In this document: positions 1 to 6,075 of the stretch, in pieces
Position numbering within the stretch: the stretch's first letter is position 1
Layout: each line of letters starts with the position of its first letter
Source of the DNA: Planctomycetaceae bacterium
GTDB lineage: Bacteria; Planctomycetota; Planctomycetia; Planctomycetales; Planctomycetaceae
Assembly (NCBI GenBank): GCA_015487825.1
Contig: WFOZ01000351.1
Span: forward strand, 1-7,328
Length of the DNA stretch: 7,328 nt
Direction: 5' to 3'
Program-made: the position numbers and the translations under genes
Notes under the pieces: model-generated
The model's database searches: none
What the model was told of the DNA's origin: nothing
What the model saw: only the letters and a program-made list of their open reading frames with translations

Positions 1-516
1 CAATAAAGGGTGTAAAATAGAAGCCCCAAATATGAAGATGTGGTATCAACCTTTGCCCGCGAGACAGGCTGTATCGAATTGGAGTTACATCAGCCACTTC
101 ACTTCCATTTCTGCCTTTTGATTTCACGGATGGGCCGAATTGCATTTTTAATCCGGGCTAACGATGAGCAATAATATTCGCCAGGCACAATTTTGACATA
201 CTCGGCTAAAATTTAGTAAGAGCCAAGGGACAAACAGGAAGGTGGATACAGCAATCTTTACAGACTGAACAACAAAGCATTTTAACGCTACTATTTCATA
301 TCGACTATTGGAAAGATATTTTGACATCCAGACCTCCTCCAGGATAATGCGTGCGTCTATGGCAGGTTGTCCGTCGATCTTTATTCACCATTGCCTTTAA
401 TTCCTCAATTCGATCGAAAAAAGGAATTTCCAGGGACTGCTCAGGTCTTCATTCTCAATAGTTTTCTTGTATCTACCTCTAAAGTAGCATTTCCACATCC
501 TACAGAATTCATATCC
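1..516. other. Gene-poor stretch downstream of the EEP lipoprotein gene
   Basis: I see no credible gene on either strand here. The longest plain reading frame near the left edge (about 16-174, + strand, 52 codons) has no good start or ribosome binding site and no family I recognise. On the - strand this is the region after the stop codon of the lipoprotein nuclease gene, and I find no strong stem followed by a T tract there. The only clear signal is a promoter-like sequence at 321-348, listed separately. The region may contain remnants of older genes, but nothing in it can be named. Confidence 0.5.
321..348 (+). promoter_or_regulatory. Predicted sigma70-type promoter with no obvious gene
   Basis: TTGACA (321-326, a perfect -35 match), a 16-base spacer and GATAAT (343-348, five of six bases of the -10 consensus). 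Transcription would start near 355 and run to the right, into the 3' end of the convergent lipoprotein gene. No convincing + strand coding region follows, so it could drive an antisense or small RNA, or be a chance match. Planctomycete promoters may not follow the E. coli consensus closely, which lowers confidence. Confidence 0.4.
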
Positions 517-1473
517 TTACTGCACTTCAAAAGTGGCGATCACCGGGAAGTGATCGGAATAGCCGATGCGGTCTTTGTAGTCGTCCAGCGGGAGGGCGTG
601 GTTGACGCCGTTGATTTTTCGGCGGCTGATCATGTAACTCGGGCGAACGACTGCCGTTTTCTTCCAGCGGATTTTCGATCCTGATTTCGCTTCAGAATTG
701 ATGAGAATCTGATCGAAGCACATTAGCTCCATTTTCCTGGAGTTCCGATTATAATACCCGAGTGTCCAGCGTTTCTCTTTAGGAATCGTCAGCATCGTGT
801 TGGTCATACCTTGCTTCTGAAGATATTTCATCGAATCATCAGCGGGCGTATCATTGAAATCACCCAGCAGGATGACCGGGACAGATTTTCCTTCGTATTG
901 TCTGAGAGTTTTCCTGACATAGTCGGCGGCAACTTTGGCAGAGCGGACCCGTACTTCTTCTCCACCTTGCAGGCGACTTTTCCAATGATTGACCACGACA
1001 TAAAACGGTTGCCCTTTTATCGAAAACCGGGCAGCCAGAATGTCACGTGAGAAGCGGGGAATATCGACCACGGTTGCCAGAAACGGATGTCTGCTTAAGA
1101 TCGCGACATCAATTCCCCGTGTATCTTTTCCTTCGATCAGTGCCAGATGTTTGTAGCCTCGCTGAGACAGGTAGCCATCGGCTAATCGGCGAACCAGATC
1201 CAGATTCTCGACTTCCGCCAGCGCGATGATATCCGCATCCAGATGATTAATCACGCGGGCATCGTTTTTCAACTTCAAAGCAACCTGATCGCTCCGCAAC
1301 AGTTCTTCGTCTTTGGTCAGGGCGTTGCGGTATTCATCGAACAGGTTTTCGACGTTCCAGAAGGCAACGGTCAGTTCTTCCGCCTGTACTCTTTTTTCGG
1401 AAGCACAGCTGGCTAAAAACCCGACCAATAATGTAGGGATCAGAAAGGCGCGTAGTGGTGTAATGATTTTCAC
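517..1473 (-). CDS. Endonuclease/exonuclease/phosphatase family lipoprotein
   Basis: A 318-residue enzyme of the DNase I-like metal-dependent phosphodiesterase fold, probably anchored to a membrane by lipid. The first 23 residues form a lipoprotein signal ending in the lipobox LASC, with Cys23 as the predicted lipidation site. The fold's hallmarks follow in order: NVENLFD (Asn40), IALAEVEN (metal-binding Glu87), VNHWKS (His163), GDFND (Asp205/Asn207) and the terminal SDHFPV (Asp307, His308). All key catalytic residues are present, so it should be active on a phosphodiester or phosphomonoester. Whether the substrate is nucleic acid, a lipid headgroup or a sugar phosphate cannot be told. The start is GTG, four bases after an AGGGG ribosome binding sequence (1482-1478); the ATG two bases upstream is immediately followed by a stop. 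It lies 70 bp downstream of tRNA-His on the same strand and may be read through from it. The fold is certain, the substrate unknown. Confidence 0.88.
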   Translation of the reverse strand: MKIITPLRAFLIPTLLVGFLASCASEKRVQAEELTVAFWNVENLFDEYRNALTKDEELLRSDQVALKLKNDARVINHLDADIIALAEVENLDLVRRLADGYLSQRGYKHLALIEGKDTRGIDVAILSRHPFLATVVDIPRFSRDILAARFSIKGQPFYVVVNHWKSRLQGGEEVRVRSAKVAADYVRKTLRQYEGKSVPVILLGDFNDTPADDSMKYLQKQGMTNTMLTIPKEKRWTLGYYNRNSRKMELMCFDQILINSEAKSGSKIRWKKTAVVRPSYMISRRKINGVNHALPLDDYKDRIGYSDHFPVIATFEVQ

Positions 1474-1543
1474 ATAACCCCTGTCGATAGAGATGAAAAA
1501 TATCCTGGATGGAGAATTTTATGCAAATAGGCGCATGAAAAAG

Positions 1544-1618
1544 GGTGCCCAACGGGATTCGAACCCGCGACCTCCGGAATCACAATCCGGCGCTCTAACC
1601 AACTGAGCTATGGGCACC
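1544..1618 (-). tRNA. tRNA-His (anticodon GTG)
   Basis: Read on the - strand, the sequence folds as a complete cloverleaf: acceptor arm GGTGCCCA pairing with TGGGCACC, D-arm beginning TAGCTC, anticodon loop TTGTGAT with anticodon GTG, and a T-arm containing GGTTCGAATCC. The eighth acceptor pair, G at -1 with C at 73, is the identity mark of bacterial tRNA-His and is present. The 3' CCA is not encoded: the bases after C73 are CTT, so a CCA-adding enzyme must complete the end. A weak promoter match (TTGAAA 1697-1692, 17-base spacer, TAATGT 1674-1669) lies upstream on the same strand. Confidence 0.96.
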
Positions 1619-1637
1619 ATAATGAGACACAAATGGC

Positions 1638-1664
1638 GAGGATTTCCTCTGATTTGCGTCAGAG
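1638..1664 (-). promoter_or_regulatory. Overlapping hairpins in the tRNA-His leader
   Basis: CTCTGA (1647-1652) and TCAGAG (1659-1664) form a perfect 6-bp stem with a 6-base loop. GAGGA (1638-1642) and TCCTC (1645-1649) form a second, tighter hairpin sharing bases 1647-1649, so the two cannot form together. They lie 20-46 bases upstream of the tRNA, inside the predicted precursor. They may only be processing structures or chance; no T tract follows, so this is not a standard terminator. Confidence 0.25.
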
Positions 1665-1767
1665 CCTAACATTACTGTAGAGTTCGTCCAGTTTCAAGTC
1701 TGCAAATCGAACTTGTTCCCGTTTCGTATTTCTTGCAGCATTTTTGTTGTATATCCCTTAAAACAGA

Positions 1768-1859
1768 CCCAGCACGGCTGGTTCATTCTGATAGCCGTAA
1801 CCAAACTGATATTTTTCTGAAATTTGCGAGCCGTTCGCAAACTTTTACCGTTAGTAATA
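1768..1859 (+). repeat. 92-bp repeat, copy 1, in the trmH leader
   Basis: This stretch is the inverted counterpart of 2657-2748 and matches it at 91 of 92 positions; the only difference is G1819 against A in the same-sense copy. Similarity stops sharply at both edges. It can form two hairpins: TTTGCGA (1823-1829) with TCGCAAA (1835-1841), a 7-bp stem with a 5-base loop, and ACGGCT (1774-1779) with AGCCGT (1793-1798). AGCCGT recurs at 1829-1834, so the ACGGCT arm has two alternative partners. This copy ends 25 bases upstream of the trmH start codon and so makes up most of the trmH leader or promoter region. It carries no gene of its own that I can support. Confidence 0.93.
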
Positions 1860-1884
1860 TAGATATTGCAAGCCGGTTCAAAAA

Positions 1885-2568
1885 ATGGATGAGACTTCAC
1901 TTGAATTATTGCGATATTTACAGAATATGATGACACCCGCCCGGCGGGAACGGTTCGAGTCTATTTTGGAATATCGCACGCGGTTTTTGTGTGTCGTGCT
2001 GGAGAACATGACCAAGCCGCATAATACATCTGCGGTAATGAGAAGCTGCGATTGTTTCGGGGTGCAGGATGTGCACCTGATTGAACAGGATTGCGAATCG
2101 AAAGTGAACAAGGAAATTTCACTCGGGGCGCACAAATGGCTGAGCGTTCAAAAATGGAACCAGCCACCCTGCCCGACAACAACCTGTCTGCTCGCCCTCA
2201 AAAATCAGGGATACCGCATTGTGGCAGCCACGCCGCACGAAACACAGAAAAGCCTTTACGACTTATCAATGGAAACTCCGATCGCGTTAGTCTTCGGCTC
2301 TGAGAAAAAAGGAATCTCCTCTGAAGCATTAAAACTTGCGGATGAATGTATCACGGTCCCGATGGTCGGGTTTACCGAAAGCCTTAATCTTTCGGTCTGT
2401 GCTGCACTTTGTCTCAGCGAATTAACCCGTCAACTTCACAACAGCGATCTCGACTGGCATTTAAGTGAATCAGAAAAAGAGGTCCTGCATCTTTTGTGGG
2501 CCAGACGCACCGTCCCCAACATCGAAGCGATCGAACGCCGATTTTATGCAACTGGTTTGGCAGATTGA
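1885..2568 (+). CDS. trmH: TrmH-type tRNA (guanosine-18) 2'-O-methyltransferase
   Basis: A 227-residue SPOUT-class methyltransferase expected to transfer a methyl group from S-adenosylmethionine to the ribose of G18 in the tRNA D-loop. The three SpoU motifs are intact: KPHNTSAVMR (Asn47, catalytic-type Arg53), VFGSEKKGIS (Gly138-Ser145, in the cofactor knot) and VPMVGFTESLNLSV (Pro159-Val171, with Glu165, Ser166 and Asn168). Length is close to E. coli TrmH (about 229 residues) and the N-terminal helix before motif 1 fits TrmH rather than the longer RlmB/TrmL types; the exact target nucleotide is inferred from family. The ATG at 1885 is the first in-frame start after a stop at 1855-1857, and no clear Shine-Dalgarno sequence precedes it. 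The gene stands alone on its strand, between two inverted 92-bp repeats, and ends 44 bp from the end of the convergent skp-like gene. Confidence 0.87.
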   Translation: MDETSLELLRYLQNMMTPARRERFESILEYRTRFLCVVLENMTKPHNTSAVMRSCDCFGVQDVHLIEQDCESKVNKEISLGAHKWLSVQKWNQPPCPTTTCLLALKNQGYRIVAATPHETQKSLYDLSMETPIALVFGSEKKGISSEALKLADECITVPMVGFTESLNLSVCAALCLSELTRQLHNSDLDWHLSESEKEVLHLLWARRTVPNIEAIERRFYATGLAD

Positions 2569-2612
2569 AGAAGTCCCCAAGACCGAGTTTTGACAGCGTA
2601 ATCCAACCGGTA

Positions 2613-3194
2613 TCAATTCTTCTTCGCGGGTGGCAGTAACTTCACGAGTCGTTCTGTATTACTAACGGTAAAAGTTTGCGAACGGCTCGCAAATTTTAGA
2701 AAAATATCAGTTTGGTTACGGCTATCAGAATGAACCAGCCGTGCTGGGATATCAACAAGTTCAACGTCTTTTGTGCTGTAAATTGGTTTTTCAATAATGG
2801 CACAAACTCCGGACTCCTTGCAAACTTCCGGTAACTTTTTTTCGATTTGTTTGAAGATGTTACTCAGTGGTGCCTGTCCGGCGAGTTGTTGATGTGCGAT
2901 TTGCTGGAGTTTGGCTCCCTGTTGCTCGATCTGCTTCACTTTTTTCTTATCACCTTTTTCCCTCGCCTGATCCCGCTGCTTCATCAGGTCTTTAAGATGC
3001 TGATCCCACGCAGCTGATTTATAGAAAGCGATCAGCAGGTCCGTCCTTTTGAATACACCAATGCGAGGGCAATTCGAACTTTCTGCTGCAAGCGTTTGTG
3101 AGACACAGAGTAAGACAACCACAACTCCGGCAAGTAACCAGACATCTATTGATGCATGAAAAACCAAAGTACTCCGAACTTCCGGATATCGCAA
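2613..3194 (-). CDS. Skp/OmpH-like periplasmic protein carrying an in-frame repeat insertion
   Basis: A 193-residue secreted protein resembling the OmpH/Skp family, which escorts outer-membrane proteins through the periplasm. A hydrophobic signal segment (about residues 18-34) ends in a TLAAE cleavage-like site. Then come a short strand (RIGVFKRTDLL), a charged helical stretch rich in Lys, Gln and Glu (about 60-105, likely coiled coil), a second helix (SNIFKQIEKKLPEV) and a C-terminal strand segment. The family normally ends in a motif like VDIT..L; here VDI is followed by 30 residues translated from the 92-bp repeat (PARLVHSD...TFTVSN) and only then by TERLVKLLPPAKKN. Removing them restores a normal ending. 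Two cysteines (VCKESGVC) may form a disulphide. The start is TTG, six bases after AGGA (3204-3201); a TTG at 3167 is an alternative. It is probably the last gene of a three-gene envelope operon, 58 bp after the L,D-transpeptidase gene. Family assignment is fairly secure; whether the altered protein works is unknown. Confidence 0.78.
   Translation of the reverse strand: MRYPEVRSTLVFHASIDVWLLAGVVVVLLCVSQTLAAESSNCPRIGVFKRTDLLIAFYKSAAWDQHLKDLMKQRDQAREKGDKKKVKQIEQQGAKLQQIAHQQLAGQAPLSNIFKQIEKKLPEVCKESGVCAIIEKPIYSTKDVELVDIPARLVHSDSRNQTDIFLKFASRSQTFTVSNTERLVKLLPPAKKN
2657..2748 (-). repeat. 92-bp repeat, copy 2, inserted in the skp-like gene
   Basis: Inverted relative to 1768-1859 and 91/92 identical to it. 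Read on the - strand, one phase is open throughout and supplies 30 codons to the skp-like protein. The other two phases of this strand contain stops, as do the phases of the opposite strand. The hairpin TTTGCGA/TCGCAAA is at 2675-2681 and 2687-2693, and the ACGGCT/AGCCGT stem is also kept. Because the host gene continues in frame on both sides and its family motif is cut cleanly, this looks like the acquired copy. The opposite strand can be read as FGYGYQNEPAVLG, the same peptide phase that survives in the decayed copy at 6099-6132. Confidence 0.93.
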
Positions 3195-3252
3195 ACGTTA
3201 TCCTGTTTAGTCTCAATAGAGAGGGGGCAATTGAGTTTCTTAATAATTCTCG

Positions 3253-4566
3253 TTATTGCCGAATGGTGACGAGTGATTTGGTTGTCAGTAAATCGAACAC
3301 CTGGGCTACATCCATGTTGTTCATGCGGATGCATCCTTTAGAAAGCGACTGACCGATTGAGGTGGGGTTGATTGTACCGTGAATGCCGTAGCCATTGCCC
3401 AGGTCGATCCAATGTTCGCCAAGCGGATTGAGAGGATCGTCGCGGCGGATCGTTTTATCAGATCCGTAATAGGTCGGGTTTCTCTCTTTGTTCAGGACAG
3501 GAAATTTACCAACCGGACTGGAATTATCTTTACCTGTCCCGATGGGAAAGCTGCACATGTAGTAGCCGTGGGCGTGAATCGTGATGCGATAATCTTTCAG
3601 ATCGACAACGGCATCAAACGGTCCTTTAATCATTTTCAACTTCTGTCCGGGGCGAATCTGCTCCGGCTTCGTACGATTCAGATTCGCAAGATATTCCCAC
3701 GGAACATCGTACTGTCTGGCAATAACGCGAAGTTGATCTCCCGGTTTTACTTCGTAAGCGGGCAGATAATTAGTCCCGGGCGAGAAGTAAATCTTCTTCG
3801 CCAGTTGTTCCAGTTCGGTTGCAATTTCTGTACGTTGTTCCGGATGATGCCAATATTGCTCTGAGAGTTCCCGGTGCCGCAACACGTCTCGCCTGGCTTC
3901 TGCGTTGAGTTGAAACGAATTATCCGCAGACTTCAAATCGGCTGTCGGATTTGAAACAGGATTGGGAACCCTGTTCGCCACCGTACTTTGAACCTGTTGA
4001 TGATTTGCAAACTGAATCGGTGGTGATCCCCCGGCTGCGGGAATATGCCGGGCATTAACTGGTTCCGTTTCGGGACGGTAAGTTAATGTGCGAACCGGTG
4101 TGAATTCTTCTTTCGACTGGTAGAATGGTTGCGGGAGTTCTGCCTGAGGAGGAGCTTGATTGGGAATTGTCTGTTCGTAACTTGCCTGTTGTATTGGAGA
4201 GTTATTTTTTGCCGCCCTGTACGAAGAAACTGAAACTCCAAAAGCGGGTTCCGATTGCGACTCAACACCTGGCGGTTCAGGTGGGCTCAACAGCCCGATT
4301 GCTTCCGGTCTTTGAGCAGATTTATTTTCTGACATGGGGCTGAGTGAAGAACCATTTGTCATTTTTACAATCGGCTGATTGAGCGGAACATCCTGTTGAG
4401 AAAAATCTTCATCTTCCAACAGAATTCCGGCTGTCTGTTGAGTTCCGAAGGGTATCAATTCCAGGTGCCAGGCAGTTAAACCACTTGCCATTAAACCCAC
4501 AAACCACCAGATGGACCAGATCGATTGCTTCTTCTGACGATAAGGACGCTCTTCGAACATTGCCAT
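3253..4566 (-). CDS. Membrane-anchored LysM and YkuD-type L,D-transpeptidase
   Basis: A 437-residue cell-wall enzyme expected to join peptidoglycan stem peptides through L,D (3-3 type) links, or to attach proteins to them. After a short basic N-terminus comes one transmembrane segment (about 15-33, Trp-rich), then roughly 200 residues rich in Pro, Gln, Ser and Asn that look like a flexible spacer, then a LysM peptidoglycan-binding domain (about 271-313, YEVKPGDQ...IRPGQKLKMI). The YkuD catalytic domain (about 318-437) carries the signature HGT (His396) and SKGCIRM with nucleophile Cys412. All expected catalytic residues are present. The ATG at 4566 is preceded by GGA at a 6-base distance; ATG 4560 is also possible, and an in-frame TTG at 4608 has no ribosome binding site. 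It lies 53 bp after the small lipoprotein gene and 58 bp before the skp-like gene, all on one strand, consistent with an envelope operon. Confidence 0.92.
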   Translation of the reverse strand: MAMFEERPYRQKKQSIWSIWWFVGLMASGLTAWHLELIPFGTQQTAGILLEDEDFSQQDVPLNQPIVKMTNGSSLSPMSENKSAQRPEAIGLLSPPEPPGVESQSEPAFGVSVSSYRAAKNNSPIQQASYEQTIPNQAPPQAELPQPFYQSKEEFTPVRTLTYRPETEPVNARHIPAAGGSPPIQFANHQQVQSTVANRVPNPVSNPTADLKSADNSFQLNAEARRDVLRHRELSEQYWHHPEQRTEIATELEQLAKKIYFSPGTNYLPAYEVKPGDQLRVIARQYDVPWEYLANLNRTKPEQIRPGQKLKMIKGPFDAVVDLKDYRITIHAHGYYMCSFPIGTGKDNSSPVGKFPVLNKERNPTYYGSDKTIRRDDPLNPLGEHWIDLGNGYGIHGTINPTSIGQSLSKGCIRMNNMDVAQVFDLLTTKSLVTIRQ

Positions 4567-4619
4567 GACTTTTCCAATGTGCTCGATTAAAAAATGTTTG
4601 AAAAACAAAGAGGAGAAAC

Positions 4620-4892
4620 TTACAGATTGAAACCGTCGTATCGGTCACTCAGTGCCCGGTTCATCGCTTCAGAATTCTCGCCATTATAATATTTTTCCTG
4701 GGAAGGAATTGTTGGATCCTTAATGGAAAAATTATAGGTGTCTCGCCCTAACTTAGGTCCACGATTAAGTTTATGCCACTGGCTGGGCTGTAGTGAATGA
4801 GGCAGTAACTGGCAGCCTGTCATCAAAAAAAGTGCAAGGCATACAATGGTTGACTTCAGCATCACAGAGATCGACCGGGATAGTATTTGCAT
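4620..4892 (-). CDS. Small lipoprotein of unknown function
   Basis: A 90-residue protein I cannot assign to a named family. The first 27 residues form a lipoprotein signal: positive residues Arg6 and Lys13, a hydrophobic core and the lipobox LMTGC, with Cys27 as the predicted lipid-bearing residue. The mature part is only 64 residues, polar, without further membrane segments, and contains a Tyr/Asn-rich tail. The ATG at 4892 is chosen because GGAG (4903-4900) lies seven bases upstream; a later ATG at 4862 still leaves a short signal peptide but lacks a binding site, and a TTG at 4907 would place the GGAG inside the gene. It appears to be the first gene of the - strand envelope group, 53 bp before the L,D-transpeptidase, so it may help place or regulate that enzyme. 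That role is inference from position only. Confidence 0.72.
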   Translation of the reverse strand: MQILSRSISVMLKSTIVCLALFLMTGCQLLPHSLQPSQWHKLNRGPKLGRDTYNFSIKDPTIPSQEKYYNGENSEAMNRALSDRYDGFNL

Positions 4893-5076
4893 AAGAACAC
4901 TCCACAAATGGAGAGAAACAATTGGGGGGAGGAACTGTGAATTGACGTTGCAGTTTAATTTCTATCGTGATCAGAAAATTCAACCACAACGCAGTAGACA
5001 GGAACCGTTTGCAGGATTCTTCAGGATCATTGTGAAGATAAATCCTTCTCACGATTGATGCAGATTTTACGGGAGA

Positions 5077-5091
5077 AGGCAATTATTGCCT
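5077..5091. promoter_or_regulatory. Perfect 7-1-7 palindrome, possible operator
   Basis: AGGCAAT and ATTGCCT are perfect inverted arms around a single T. It lies about 150 bp upstream of the phyH start and 185 bp upstream of the divergent lipoprotein start. The symmetry and size fit a dimeric regulator's binding site. No regulator gene is in the window, so the binding protein is unknown and chance cannot be excluded. Confidence 0.35.
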
Positions 5092-5229
5092 AGTGGAGTA
5101 TTTCTTGCTCCAAAAGCAACATTTCGCCACCTGCAACGCCAGCGATTACGCAATGCGATTTCCCGGGCCTGTAGACTGTTCGTTAAAAATCCGGTAGGCT
5201 TACCTGAACTGTTTTACCGTTTTTCAACG

Positions 5230-5235
5230 AAGGAG
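5230..5235 (+). promoter_or_regulatory. Strong ribosome binding site that fixes the phyH start
   Basis: AAGGAG followed by a six-base spacer and the ATG at 5242. It is the best Shine-Dalgarno match in the window and argues against the longer reading frame that could begin at TTG 5086. Confidence 0.85.
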
Positions 5236-5241
5236 TTATCG

Positions 5242-6071
<830 letters not shown>

Positions 6072-6075
<4 letters not shown>

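Larger units (their letters stand above)
4893..5241. promoter_or_regulatory. Divergent intergenic region between the envelope operon and phyH-hpnE
   Basis: About 350 bases without a credible gene; the + strand frame open from 5086 only extends the dioxygenase frame upstream from a TTG and lacks a binding site. The region must hold promoters for both directions, but I find no pair of boxes close enough to consensus to name. It does contain several inverted repeats: a perfect 7-1-7 palindrome at 5077-5091, CCTTCTC (5044-5050) with GAGAAGG (5073-5079), and TGGAG (5094-5098) with CTCCA (5108-5112). Their clustering around 5044-5112 suggests a regulatory patch or a leader structure. Confidence 0.45.

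Noticed and set aside
16..174. Open + strand frame of 52 codons at the left edge
   Set aside because: It has no convincing start or ribosome binding site and no recognisable family, and it is bounded by ordinary stop codons; open frames of this length arise by chance.
367..684. 105-codon + strand frame downstream of the predicted promoter
   Set aside because: It begins with TTG without a binding site and its second half is antisense to the well-supported EEP lipoprotein gene. The protein has no recognisable features.
1544..1618. tRNA-His as an integration (att) site for a mobile island
   Set aside because: No duplicated tRNA 3' end was found elsewhere in the window, and there is no integrase gene.
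1694..1936. Small frames on both strands across repeat copy 1
   Set aside because: They are the open phases of the repeat extended into flanking sequence, and they overlap the trmH start. I treat them as by-products of the element, although one would become the alternative Skp-like tail after inversion.
2569..2612. Terminator between the convergent trmH and skp-like genes
   Set aside because: I see only a weak, widely spaced GAAGAA/TTCTTC pair and no compact stem followed by a T tract, so no terminator is annotated.
3212..3235. CTCAAT/ATTGAG stem in the gap before the skp-like gene
   Set aside because: The stem is only 6 bp, AT-rich, with a 12-base loop and no T tract on the transcribed strand; too weak to call a terminator or regulator.
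3379..3864. 161-codon + strand frame inside the L,D-transpeptidase gene
   Set aside because: It is antisense to the LysM and YkuD domains, whose conserved motifs are clear on the - strand. The + strand product has no recognisable motif.
4567..4608. TTG start adding 14 residues to the L,D-transpeptidase
   Set aside because: There is no Shine-Dalgarno sequence before it; ATG 4566 has GGA at a good distance and gives a typical short cytoplasmic segment before the membrane anchor.
5086..5241. 52-codon N-terminal extension of the PhyH oxygenase
   Set aside because: It starts at a TTG inside a palindrome with no binding site, whereas ATG 5242 has a textbook AAGGAG six bases upstream and gives a normal family length.
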